64,000 nucleotides of DNA, taken from Candidatus Accumulibacter similis. Lineage in GTDB: Bacteria; Pseudomonadota; Gammaproteobacteria; Burkholderiales; Rhodocyclaceae. Below the pieces are notes generated by a model, which ran no database searches, was not told the origin of the DNA, and worked only from the letters and a program-made list of their open reading frames with translations. Shown here piece after piece: positions 1-7,912 of this stretch (within the stretch, counting starts at the first letter, position 1; the number at the start of each line of letters is the position of its first letter). The translations under genes were made by a program, and so were the position numbers. The stretch spans positions 4,460,415 through 4,524,414 of the forward strand of contig CP054595.1 of NCBI GenBank assembly GCA_013347225.1, read 5' to 3'.

Positions 1-826
1 TTGGGCCGAGTAGAGCAATTGCTCCTGCAAGACCAAGGGACGCAACAATTCTGGTAATGGCGGTGGCATTCCGTGGACTGCAGGGCCCTATCAGGTCCAA
101 CGACAGTTCGGGTCTGATTTGTCGCTCGGCAGCAATGCTTTCGAGTAGACACGGGATCCCCTTCTGTTGATAGTCGTCAAGCCGGCAGACGCAGACTAGC
201 GATGCGGGATTGTATGCTGACGACCTACCGCCCATTCTAGTTGATAAGGCAGCAGGAACCGCGTTCGGAAAGTCTATGTCTTTTCCTGGACTGATGCGGT
301 AACCTATACGTGACGCGAAGAAGGCCTGCGCCCAGACTGATAGCCAGAAATTCTTTTGGCTTCCGCATAGCAGGTCCCGATAGGCCCTATCGGTCCAAGG
401 CCAATGATTTCTGGAATTGGTATCGGAGCTACCCCGAACAGTGATCAGGTGGGGAACTCCAAATTGCTTTGCGATAGCGTTTCCAATTCGTGCCTCATAC
501 GAGAGTTTGTGAGAGTGCACAAAGGACGGGCGACGGGTGGAGCAAAGATATCGTTCCACCAACTCTGGCCAAAAGGAACCTCCAGCGGAAGATGGGGAGG
601 CGGTGCTCAGAGGGTCAAACTTCGAAACGTAGAGGCAGCTTTCCTTGCAGATGATGCGACCCTTTACGCTCCGTATATCCCGTCGGGGAACCAGAACAAG
701 TGCGTCCAAGTCTTCGCGTGCGGCCTCAATCAGATCTTTGACGGCCACTGTGACCCCCGCAGGGGAAAATGGTCCAGGGTAGTCGGATGTTACGTGCAAG
801 CCCATCGGCTTAGCTATGGTCACCAT
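1..826 (-). CDS. Glycosyltransferase family 1/4-like, 3' end beyond window
   Basis: This is an open minus-strand frame of about 275 residues with no stop before the window edge, so the gene is partial. It begins MVTIAKPMGLHVTSDYPG, a typical GT-B N-terminus, contains FVHSHKLSYEARIG followed by GVPHLITVRGS (the N-terminal Rossmann domain of GT4 enzymes), and then VCRLDDYQQKGIPCLLESI, the usual start of the C-terminal nucleotide-sugar binding domain. The family transfers a sugar from an activated donor to a growing lipid-linked glycan at the cytoplasmic face of the membrane. Its start overlaps the end of the flippase gene by 17 bases, indicating translational coupling in an exopolysaccharide operon. 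A second ATG lies 21 bases downstream. The donor and acceptor cannot be told from sequence. Confidence 0.8.
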   Translation of the reverse strand, partial: MVTIAKPMGLHVTSDYPGPFSPAGVTVAVKDLIEAAREDLDALVLVPRRDIRSVKGRIICKESCLYVSKFDPLSTASPSSAGGSFWPELVERYLCSTRRPSFVHSHKLSYEARIGNAIAKQFGVPHLITVRGSSDTNSRNHWPWTDRAYRDLLCGSQKNFWLSVWAQAFFASRIGYRISPGKDIDFPNAVPAALSTRMGGRSSAYNPASLVCVCRLDDYQQKGIPCLLESIAAERQIRPELSLDLIGPCSPRNATAITRIVASLGLAGAIALLGP

Positions 827-2222
827 TGCGAGTTGCCCAGAGATAGAAAGAAAGCGCCAAGTACATGACGATTGCTGATACCATCGCGATGACCAACGCG
901 AGCTGGGGTCGCAAACTGGCAATATACTTTGCGCATAACGCAATCAGGAACATCAGACAAAACGTGCCGCATCCAACTATGTTAATTGATCCTGGACCGT
1001 TGCTTCTTGAAATTAGCGCGGAATAGCTTAGGGAAATCGCGGAGCCTAGCATTCCCGCAAGGGCGCAGCCTTCAACGCCCAAGACGAAGGTTAGCGGATA
1101 AACCAACACCGCCCATGCCACCAAGCCTAGTAGAGCTGAGTAGCCAATATGGCTGGCGCGTAAGTCCAGATGCAACACGGGGTCGCAGCGCGCTAGACGA
1201 CAACCAAGCAGATAGGCGCCGGTCGCTGCGAGGGGGGAAACCCACGCATTGGAATAGGCATACTGTTCCGGTAGCAAGGCGCTCAGGATGCTGGTGGGAA
1301 AAAAGACCAGATTCAATAAAATTGGAGCAACGCACAGAAGGGTGTTCGCCGAACTTCTGGCGATAAATAGCTTCGCCACTCGGCTGCCTGATTGCCTGTC
1401 GATCATCAAGGCGGTTGGAACAATTGAGACGCTCAGCGCGGAAACAACTGGATAGATCAATTGGCGTGCCAGCTCAGACTGAGCGGTATAGGAGGCGGCA
1501 GCTTCATTCCCTAGCATCATACCGACCACAAAGCGGTCTCCGTGGATCATTAGCATAACAGCCCCGATGGAGATGGAGGCCACATACCCATAACGGAACA
1601 ATTCTTTTGCACTGACCTCCGAAGAGGGAGTTTTGGAGAGCAGACGGGCAGTTCTCGCTCGACAGCACTCGGAGAGAACCGGCAGCAAGCAGGAGAGCAG
1701 GGCTCCGCCGCCCAAAGCATAAAGCAGAGAGTCGGCTTGTGGTGAAACACTGCCTACAATCCACGCACCGACCAAGACACCAAGTAAACGTACGGCGCCA
1801 ATAGTTGCATACAGGTACGGGTTGTTCTTGCCGCGCGCCATCTGAGCCAAGCATACTGAGCATGCAAGGAAGACAGATGCCATAGCTGTGGCAAAAGGGT
1901 AGAAGATTGCGCCGACATAGCTCAATATGTACGCGAGCGAAAAGCACGGGAGAACAGGCCACAACATGGCCCTGATGACCGTGGTGATGCGCGGCCCAAC
2001 CATGTCGCCATGACCCGACGCGAGCCTGACCAAAGACATCTGAAGCCAACCATACATCAGGGCTCCGCTTACGTTGATGTAGGCGTAGCTCCGTGCAAAT
2101 TTGCCAAACTCCGCCGGCACTAACAACCGAGAAAAATAGAGCACTACCAGAATCCCGATAAGCATGTGCGGCAAGTGGGAAAGCAGGTAGAGGCGACGGA
2201 GGTGAGCGGAACTCTTAGCCAT
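810..2222 (-). CDS. Wzx-like polysaccharide flippase (MOP superfamily)
   Basis: This is a 470-residue, strongly hydrophobic protein with about twelve predicted membrane segments, for example LIGILVVLYFSRLLVPAEFG near the N-terminus and VIAMVSAIVMYLALSFYLW near the end. The length and the early phrase LLVPAEFGKFA match the Wzx/RfbX branch of the multidrug/oligosaccharidyl-lipid/polysaccharide exporters, which move undecaprenyl-linked oligosaccharide across the inner membrane. The next gene, a glycosyltransferase, overlaps its 3' end, which fits an exopolysaccharide or O-antigen operon. The base composition is visibly lower in GC than the housekeeping genes further right, as is common for surface polysaccharide genes. 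The exact substrate is unknown. Confidence 0.82.
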   Translation of the reverse strand: MAKSSAHLRRLYLLSHLPHMLIGILVVLYFSRLLVPAEFGKFARSYAYINVSGALMYGWLQMSLVRLASGHGDMVGPRITTVIRAMLWPVLPCFSLAYILSYVGAIFYPFATAMASVFLACSVCLAQMARGKNNPYLYATIGAVRLLGVLVGAWIVGSVSPQADSLLYALGGGALLSCLLPVLSECCRARTARLLSKTPSSEVSAKELFRYGYVASISIGAVMLMIHGDRFVVGMMLGNEAAASYTAQSELARQLIYPVVSALSVSIVPTALMIDRQSGSRVAKLFIARSSANTLLCVAPILLNLVFFPTSILSALLPEQYAYSNAWVSPLAATGAYLLGCRLARCDPVLHLDLRASHIGYSALLGLVAWAVLVYPLTFVLGVEGCALAGMLGSAISLSYSALISRSNGPGSINIVGCGTFCLMFLIALCAKYIASLRPQLALVIAMVSAIVMYLALSFYLWATRNGDHS

Positions 2223-2231
2223 TTATAGCAC

Positions 2232-2256
2232 AAAAAAGGCGGTAGTCTATACTACC
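2232..2256 (-). terminator. Possible hairpin-T-run just upstream of flippase
   Basis: On the minus strand a 6-bp stem (GGTAGT pairing with ACTACC, 4-base loop, 2241-2256) is followed after GCC by six T residues (2232-2237). It looks like a weak intrinsic terminator. Oddly it lies only about ten bases before the flippase start codon, so it would act as an attenuator or as the terminator of vanished upstream transcription. The stem is short, so confidence is low. Confidence 0.35.
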
Positions 2257-2404
2257 AAGAACTAAACATGTGCGGTTCATGTTGTAGGAGGGAAATCCAG
2301 CTCTTCCGCACTTGGATGACATACTTTCTTTGGCGTTGGTGTAGTATATTGGCATGACCCCGGGGGTCCGGGCTCAATCCTCGAAAGTTAGCTAATTGTC
2401 ATTG

Positions 2405-3200
2405 TTACTTGTAGGCATGCGACAGGTGCGGTTTCGGCTGCGGTTTTCGAGGTTGGGAGCGATCGGGGAGGAACTTCTGGAGGTTCAACGCGATTTCCTG
2501 GAGGATGGGCTTGAGGCGGCGAGTGGTGGCGGTTGCAGCCAGGAACCAACGGCCGACCCGTCGCTTGATCTTCTCGAGTTCGAAGGTGCGGTTGATCTTG
2601 TAGGACGAACCGGGATCGAGGAGGGCATCGGTGGCGACATAGGCGGCCAGTGCATTGAGGTTGTCGAAGACCACCTTCGCCCCGAAATCCTGATGCGCGG
2701 CGTGCCAGGACAAGCCCGAGGTATGCTCCAGACCAAGCCGGCTCTTGATCCGTTTAAATGCCTCCTCGATTCGCCAGCGGCCGTGGTACAGCTCGGCAAA
2801 CGCGGCGGCCGGAAAGGTCACTGGATTGAGAAGCGATGTCATCAACACATGCACCCGTCCGTTCGGTGTCGCTACCCGCATCAAGCGAACCGTGGTCGGT
2901 GTGGCCGTGCATTCCTAGTCCTTGGCATCACGGGCATTGGGCGCGCGCAAGACAACGACCTGCAGGATTCGACTGGACTGCAGGAACTCGCGTGCCAACA
3001 AGAATCCTCGCGACAAATCGCATCGGATGCAGAAGGGGATGCGACGTGCCGTCAGCGCCGACACCAGCAATCGACACGGAAGGCCGCGGTCCATCACGAG
3101 CACATCGTCGGAGCGCAGACAATCGACCGCCTCGAAGATGTTGAGCCGCCCTGATCATAGGATCTGCCGCAGGGTGCGGGCCGTGAGGGCGACAGGCTGC
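2405..3200 (-). pseudogene. Decayed IS4-family DDE transposase
   Basis: The minus-strand reading contains LTARTLRQIL, IFEAVDCLRSDDVLVMDRG, then YHGRWRIEEAFKRIKSRLGLE, which are the second-aspartate (DRG) and Y-R-E signature regions of IS4-family transposases. All pieces lie in one frame but are interrupted by an amber codon at 2915-2917 and a TGA near 3155, with another TAG near 3200, and the N-terminal third with the first catalytic aspartate is missing. The 5' side merges with the coding end of the neighbouring secreted protein gene. Clear terminal inverted repeats were not found. It is an inactive insertion-sequence remnant. Confidence 0.85.
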
Positions 3201-4992
3201 TAGGCCCCGAGTTTTTCAGCGGAGGCTCAGCGGATGTGGCCTCCATTAGAACGGTTGCTGGCGTGCCGTCAGGCTTCAGGGGTATCCGTAGCTCGATTCT
3301 GCCTTCCTCGCTCAGGGCACGACCATCCTTACGATACGGATTGTACGGAAGGACGGGCCAGTGAAATGTTGTGCCCGCGGGCAACGCGAAGCAAATGCCA
3401 CGATACGACAGCCAGCTTCCGAGTCTCGTCGGGTCGAGCTCGATAGGCTGGTCACCTAGCTCGCCCTCATAACCTTCTGCGGTCCTAAACGCCGCCCCGT
3501 GCTGCGGCAATAGTTGGAGGTGAGCTGCAGTGGGAAGCGCCGTAGAAGTTTTGAGCGAGTAGGTAATCCCAAGACTAGAGGAACTTGCCGGGCGCACCTT
3601 CAAGTGGGCGGTCGCCGTCCCGTACGTAAGTAGGAGTTGCGGCGAGTCGCCCGGCAATAGGATCGCCGAGCTAGGGGTGTGGTAAAGCTCTCCAGAGGGA
3701 GTGAAACTTGGGCTTTCATCTCCGGGCGAGTGTGCGAGTGATCGCAGGTCGCCAACCGTGAACGTACTCCATCGGGGCTGCAGCTTCGTGTTGCCACCGC
3801 CCGCGATCAAACCATGGCCGGCCCGCCAGATGCTGAGCACGTTTTGCCGATCCTGAATCCATCGACTACCCGATGGCTGGGCGGTGTAGGCTGACAAGAC
3901 GATGAACCAAGGCCCACTGGCCAAGACGGCTGCTCGCGGCATCCCTTCCTCGACGGTAACCGTCAGTTCATTCGGCGTCGGACTCCGGAGAGGTCCTTCC
4001 TCGCCGTGCAGGACAAAGGATGCTGCAGCGTCTGTACCGAGTCTGGCTCCATTATGGCGCCATTGCTTAGCGAGATAGGCGCGACCTTCCTGTGTCATGG
4101 TAAAGCCTACGTTACCCGCGCCAGGTGTCACGGAATCCTGGTAAACGCTACGTTCGTCAATAGTCTCGACATCTCTGCCGTCCGGATACGTAAACTGAAG
4201 GTGATATTTCGCCGCCTTTTCGAGAGCTGGTAAGACTCGCGGGTCGCGTGACTCAGCATAGTAGATCCCGATTGCCTCCACGTAAACGTGGTTGTAGCGC
4301 ACAACTGGGCCGGAGTGCTCGCTCCAATAGCCAGGTTCGCGCTGCCGTGCCACTACCTCCGCCATGAAGTTTGCCGCCTCCTGCTGCCAGTCTTGTCGCG
4401 CCAATACCTTGCCACCGACGTATAGCGCCATCGCGTTATGGACAGCCATGTTATCGGTCTTTGCCAATCCAGTCAGACTAATCCCCTGGAAGCCCCGGCT
4501 GAGCGCAGAGTGCCAGCGCTGTCGACGGTCAGCAGGCATGTCGTCCTTGATCAAGACGAAGGACCGCACCCACCGGGAATAGGTCCAAGGCATGTATACC
4601 TGCCCCCAGTAGCTGCCGTCCTTCTTGTCGTAACGCCAGCGACCTTGACGATCCTGGGCTGCGATGAGCGCGTCTCCAGCACTCATCAGTACGTCCAGCA
4701 GGCTGGGGTTCTTGTAGTAAGGATTTCTTGGCGATGGTGTGCTGTAGGCGACTGCCAGTGGGAGGAGAGGGTGCTGGTCCCTGACGACGAATGGTCCACT
4801 TCCGAAACGTCCGGTGGCGGGATTGTAGGTCTTGAGGATGGAGGGTACGCCGTCGATGACCTGCTTTAGGGCGCGTTCTTTAAAGGTCAGATCGTCCGCA
4901 CCAGCCGACCCCGAGATCGCAATCAGCATGAGCCCTGCACGTTGTGCGAGGGACCATATCGAGATGAAAAGCAACTTCATTCGCCGTGTCAC
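3094..4992 (-). CDS. Secreted polysaccharide-active enzyme candidate, 3' end altered
   Basis: The 632-residue product starts at a GTG preceded by GGAG at good spacing; an internal ATG four codons later (4980) is an alternative. Residues 1-32 form a signal peptide (RRMK, a long hydrophobic stretch, then GSAGA before DDLTF). The middle, with W- and Y-rich segments such as GSYWGQVYMPWTYSRWV, TDNMAVHNAMALYVGG and GYWSEHSGPVVRYNHVY, resembles the helical toroid of polysaccharide lyases and heparinase-like enzymes, followed by a beta-rich C-terminal half. I cannot assign a family firmly. The last roughly 35 residues are read through the IS4 remnant in a different frame, so the native C-terminus is probably replaced. 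Its place beside a flippase and a glycosyltransferase suggests a role in exopolysaccharide processing in the periplasm. Confidence 0.65.
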   Translation of the reverse strand: MTRRMKLLFISIWSLAQRAGLMLIAISGSAGADDLTFKERALKQVIDGVPSILKTYNPATGRFGSGPFVVRDQHPLLPLAVAYSTPSPRNPYYKNPSLLDVLMSAGDALIAAQDRQGRWRYDKKDGSYWGQVYMPWTYSRWVRSFVLIKDDMPADRRQRWHSALSRGFQGISLTGLAKTDNMAVHNAMALYVGGKVLARQDWQQEAANFMAEVVARQREPGYWSEHSGPVVRYNHVYVEAIGIYYAESRDPRVLPALEKAAKYHLQFTYPDGRDVETIDERSVYQDSVTPGAGNVGFTMTQEGRAYLAKQWRHNGARLGTDAAASFVLHGEEGPLRSPTPNELTVTVEEGMPRAAVLASGPWFIVLSAYTAQPSGSRWIQDRQNVLSIWRAGHGLIAGGGNTKLQPRWSTFTVGDLRSLAHSPGDESPSFTPSGELYHTPSSAILLPGDSPQLLLTYGTATAHLKVRPASSSSLGITYSLKTSTALPTAAHLQLLPQHGAAFRTAEGYEGELGDQPIELDPTRLGSWLSYRGICFALPAGTTFHWPVLPYNPYRKDGRALSEEGRIELRIPLKPDGTPATVLMEATSAEPPLKNSGPSSLSPSRPAPCGRSYDQGGSTSSRRSIVCAPTMCS

Positions 4993-5083
4993 GGGAAAAA
5001 CTCCTGCTGAATTGGATCATCAACACCAGAGGCTACCCTATGGGCATTTCCTTATACGCAACCCTGCGTGCCTAGTCCATCAC

Positions 5084-5584
5084 TTACAAACGTCCGGCGG
5101 CTGTGGCGACCGAGACTTGTGTATAAAGGTATGGCTTTACCGTGGGAAACTCGACGTAGTGCCGGTAACCGAAGAGTTCATATCCATAGGTTTGCGGTTT
5201 CCAGTGTGGACGGTCGTCAGCGAGAACGGCGAGGCTGGCGATGGGGCGCCGGTATCTGTCGTAGAGACGGTAGTTGTAGGTGAAGAGGCGTTCGGCGAAG
5301 TCACCCTCCTGGCCACCTTGCACTTCGATGTGCACGTACACCCAGTGTTCGCCGCCGTCGTGGGTGCCGACCTGGACGAGTTTGTCGAGGAGCCGCTTGC
5401 CGAGTTCGGCATCTCTGACGATCTGGGCGAGTTCCTGATCAAGGAAGGTGTAGCCGCGGTTCCAGTCGATCTGCCGATGCGCGTCTGGAAAGTAGAACGC
5501 GATGAACTCGGGAAAGTAGCGCGTGACGGCGTCTTTCCAGGGAGTGTCGTAGTCTCGTTGGCGACGGCGGGTTCGGCAGGTGGG
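5084..5584 (-). pseudogene. Truncated Rpn-family (PD-(D/E)XK) nuclease remnant
   Basis: The open minus frame reads DYDTPWKDAVTRYFPEF, LDQELAQIVRDAELGKRLLD, then WVYVHIEVQGGQEGDF and LFTYNYRLYDRYRRP. It is closely similar to the first 130 residues of the intact gene at 7913-8920. There is no start codon: the frame enters from a TGA at 5585-5587 just before the family's usual N-terminus. The C-terminal part, including the DUF4351 region, is missing and the frame ends with an unrelated tail at 5084. The catalytic EVQ motif is retained. It is a 5'- and 3'-truncated copy, likely non-functional. Confidence 0.85.
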
Positions 5585-5633
5585 TCAAGGTGAAGGCGTC
5601 ATGCAAAAGGAAGCGCGAGACAACGGGAACAGT

Positions 5634-5680
5634 ACGTGACATACCTTCCGAAGGTAAAAAATTATACCGTCACCGGTTTT
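5634..5680 (-). repeat. Accessory-region repeat, copy a (palindromic form)
   Basis: Read on the minus strand this contains GGTGACGGTATAATTTTTTA followed by CCTTCGGAAGGTATGTCAC. It shares the GTGAC-GTATA-ACCTTCGG order with the repeats at 6504, 7533 and 8875. Unlike them it is nearly palindromic: GTGAC and ACCTTC on one arm pair with GAAGGT and GTCAC on the other. It lies about 50 bases upstream of the truncated Rpn frame. Confidence 0.6.
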
Positions 5681-5760
5681 CGCGTCCGGTTCGTCAACCG
5701 ATCAGTAGTCCTTAAGACATCTTGTTTCCCACGAGTCTGGGCGTACGACGCCAACCGCAT

Positions 5761-6429
5761 TCATTGCAGAGACCGCACGACGAACCAGTCCTGCTCAAGC
5801 GCATCTGGCCATTTCTCGTTGCGGATAGCCGTTGGTGCAAGCTGTGGTTCGCTCGTGGCAGCTCTCCAAAACTCGTCATTGTCCTCGTAGAAATGCTCAA
5901 AAAAGTGGCCGCCGGTGTAGCCGAGTATCACGGACTGCATCTCGATCTTGCGGACAAAATCGGGGACCTGACTGTAGTCACAGCGTTTACGAAAGGCAAG
6001 AAGGCTGCCGTACAAAAAACCATCGACGAACTGCATTTCCTGTTCGGAGAACTCGTTCTCGATGGCCCGTCTGTAGACCCGAGGATCGCACGGTACATCA
6101 TCCGTGAACGTCTTGCAGAACCGCAGCTCCACGGTGCTTCGCCAATTGACGATGTTCAGAATGTATTGATGGCAGCACCCATCCTTGAGCAACTCGACTT
6201 CGAAGGGAAAAGAGAATATCCCTTTCCAGTCGTCGTACAGCCGTCCGGACCTACCGAACCTGACTTGCATGAGGGCGTAGTATTCAGCCAGATTAAGTGG
6301 CGTTTCATCATTACCGAGGCGTGATCGGGCGTATCCGAATGCTGGCCATTGCTCGAAAATTGGGAATGCCAGAATTCTCCGTTCACAATAGTCCTCGTCA
6401 CTTATCCGTTTGATGCGACAATGAACCAT
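5761..6429 (-). CDS. Hypothetical protein, unrecognised family
   Basis: This is a 222-residue soluble protein beginning MVHCRIKRISDEDY and ending DWFVVRSLQ. It is rich in aromatic and acidic residues (for example GGHFFEHFYEDNDEFW) and has no signal peptide or membrane segment. I do not recognise a family. The gene has a much lower GC content than the window average, suggesting acquisition. It is alone between two copies of the short accessory repeat (5634 and 6504), with a toxin-antitoxin pair on one side and nuclease copies on the other, so a defence, immunity or addiction role is possible but is only guilt by association. Confidence 0.65.
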   Translation of the reverse strand: MVHCRIKRISDEDYCERRILAFPIFEQWPAFGYARSRLGNDETPLNLAEYYALMQVRFGRSGRLYDDWKGIFSFPFEVELLKDGCCHQYILNIVNWRSTVELRFCKTFTDDVPCDPRVYRRAIENEFSEQEMQFVDGFLYGSLLAFRKRCDYSQVPDFVRKIEMQSVILGYTGGHFFEHFYEDNDEFWRAATSEPQLAPTAIRNEKWPDALEQDWFVVRSLQ

Positions 6430-6503
6430 TCCACGGTGCTCCGGAAGAAAATCTGCTGGGTTTCCTGGCTTCGAGAGGAACGCGACTCAAGTTTGCAAGA
6501 AAT

Positions 6504-6532
6504 AAAAGTGACAGTATATGAAATACCTTCGG
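6504..6532 (+). repeat. Accessory-region repeat, copy b
   Basis: The sequence is AAAA followed by GTGACAGTATATGAAATACC and TTCGG. It is nearly identical over about 25 bases to the copies at 7533 and 8875. It lies 75 bases upstream of the 222-residue gene and about 90 bases beyond the hepT stop, so it marks a boundary between two units. Confidence 0.85.
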
Positions 6533-6624
6533 TCGGTGAGTGCCTGGCGCAGGAACGTCTCCCGCTGCTGCCTGACGATCTCACTGCCGCGCGTGGTGAC
6601 GCAAGCATGGCCACGCGGCACGGA

Positions 6625-7041
6625 TCAGAGTTGTTCCAGATTCACGATGCAGGCGGCGAAATCCCGGAAGTCATTCAGGTTCCGCTGACAAATGCTGTGC
6701 ACGATGTGCCAGTCAATGGCGTCGTAATTGTGGATGGCGATCTTGCGGAATCCGACCGCCTTCTTCATGCGGATGGCCAGGAGCGGGCTGATCAGGCCAA
6801 GGCTTGCGAGAGCTTCAAAGCTTTGCCCCATGGTGTTTGGCGCGGGGACGTCGCGGCTGGCGATCAGGTGGGCCGCCAGATCGACGGAGACTTGCACGGC
6901 TCGGGTCAGATTCAGCGTGATGATGTCCTGGGCGTCAACATCGCGCTCCAGGCTTGCCGCATCAACCGGGCATTTTTCCGTCACTCTGAGCAGACAGCGG
7001 CGGAGGGACTCGAGCTTCTGCTCGACTACCTGCCGATCCAT
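6625..7041 (-). CDS. hepT: HepT-like toxin ribonuclease (type VII TA)
   Basis: This 138-residue, mostly helical protein belongs to the HepT (formerly DUF86/HEPN) family. The segment RKIAIHNYDAID near residues 103-114 carries the R-X4-HxY motif, the catalytic ribonuclease motif of HEPN toxins. In studied pairs HepT cleaves RNA and is silenced when its partner MntA adds AMP residues to the tyrosine of this motif; the arginine, histidine and tyrosine are all present here. The start codon lies inside the mntA reading frame (16-base overlap), the usual arrangement for this pair and a sign of translational coupling. The unit is bracketed by short repeats at 6504 and 7533. Confidence 0.9.
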   Translation of the reverse strand: MDRQVVEQKLESLRRCLLRVTEKCPVDAASLERDVDAQDIITLNLTRAVQVSVDLAAHLIASRDVPAPNTMGQSFEALASLGLISPLLAIRMKKAVGFRKIAIHNYDAIDWHIVHSICQRNLNDFRDFAACIVNLEQL

Positions 7042-7415
7042 GCCCGCCTCCGTTCAGCCAATATGCGGCTACGATAGGGCGCGAAATCCGCCTCATCGAA
7101 AAGGTGCCGGCGCAACAGGTCGGCGTAGCGTTCATCGCTTCCCAGGATGCGGCGCCCATGCGCAAGGATTTGGCCGAGCAGCGGCTCGCCGGTGCGAGTC
7201 AGGTCAATCAGATCAACCGGCCGGCCTACATGCTCCGCAAGATCGGCGATCAACGCCATCCTGGCATCGGCGCTCAACGGCCTGTCATCCGCCACCGCCA
7301 GGTCGAGGTCGCTGTCCGGTCGAGCCGCACCCCCTGCCAGTGAGCCAAACAGTACCGCCAGCTTGACATGAGGGTGGCGGAGCAGAACTGAGCCAATCAA
7401 TTCGGTCGTTGTCAT
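7026..7415 (-). CDS. mntA: MntA-like antitoxin nucleotidyltransferase
   Basis: I place the start at the ATG at 7415, giving 129 residues beginning MTTTELIGSVLLRHPHVK. An open frame continues upstream but reads through repeated DNA. The motif GS-X10-DLD (FGSLAGGAARPDSDLDLAV) is the signature of minimal nucleotidyltransferases that AMPylate HepT. The order antitoxin then toxin, with a 16-base overlap, matches type VII toxin-antitoxin loci. The first five codons and about 100 upstream bases occur again at 11050-11168, next to no toxin gene. The upstream copy probably includes the promoter. Confidence 0.9.
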   Translation of the reverse strand: MTTTELIGSVLLRHPHVKLAVLFGSLAGGAARPDSDLDLAVADDRPLSADARMALIADLAEHVGRPVDLIDLTRTGEPLLGQILAHGRRILGSDERYADLLRRHLFDEADFAPYRSRILAERRRAWIGR

Positions 7416-7519
7416 CTGCGGCAAGGGGACTGCATGCTCGATTCTCCTGTGAACACCATCAAACACGGCATTCCGCAAGTCGATCAGGGGGCACGGTATG
7501 GGAACTGCGTCCCCGAACA
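7401..7519. repeat. 119-bp direct repeat, copy 1 (mntA 5' end)
   Basis: This stretch covers the first codons and the upstream region of mntA. It recurs in the same orientation at 11050-11168 with about 90 percent identity by eye (for example TCGGTCGTTGTCATCTGCGG, then AAACACGGCATTCC). The similarity stops within mntA after MTTTE on one side and after GGTATGGGAACT-CGTCC on the other. Confidence 0.9.
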
Positions 7520-7532
7520 GGGGCAACGCAAT

Positions 7533-7561
7533 AAAAGGGGACAGTATACGAAATACCTTCG
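7533..7561 (+). repeat. Accessory-region repeat, copy c
   Basis: The sequence is AAAAG followed by GGGACAGTATACGAAATACC and TTCG. It is in the same orientation as copies b and d, and lies 118 bases upstream of the mntA start. On the minus strand it presents a TATACT hexamer facing mntA-hepT. Confidence 0.85.
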
Positions 7562-7562
7562 A

Positions 7563-7912
7563 GCGCAGGGCCCACTCAATAACCTCTGCTGACCTCGCTC
7601 ATGGCGCGAGGTGTCGGGGGCTGTCTAGAACTGGCGCGGTGCTCGGAAGCCCTCATTCCCGCGCAAGCGCTAACGCACTTCGTATGACCCGTTTCCATAC
7701 CGCCATGCCTCAGTGGCACCCTCGCCAGCCAGGAATTCACACGCTCCCGGTCCTCACCGGCAAAGTACGCGGGCACGCCCCGGTTATACGGCGGCAAACT
7801 TGACGAACTGGTTGACGAACCGCCGACCGCTGTGTGGCGCGCCAGTGGCAACGACGAAGTCGTGAGGGTGGTCCTGCGACATCGCAACCGGTTGAGGTGT
7901 GTTGCCCACTTG
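7563..7912. other. Gene-poor interval
   Basis: The 350 bases between repeat copy c and the stop of the Rpn gene hold no open frame that I can support on either strand. Several overlapping short frames are present, none with a recognisable domain or ribosome binding site. It may be decayed sequence downstream of the nuclease gene. Confidence 0.5.

Noticed and set aside
404..868. Plus-strand open frame of 154 codons at the left edge
   Set aside because: The reverse strand over the same region encodes a clear glycosyltransferase; the plus frame has no recognisable domain.
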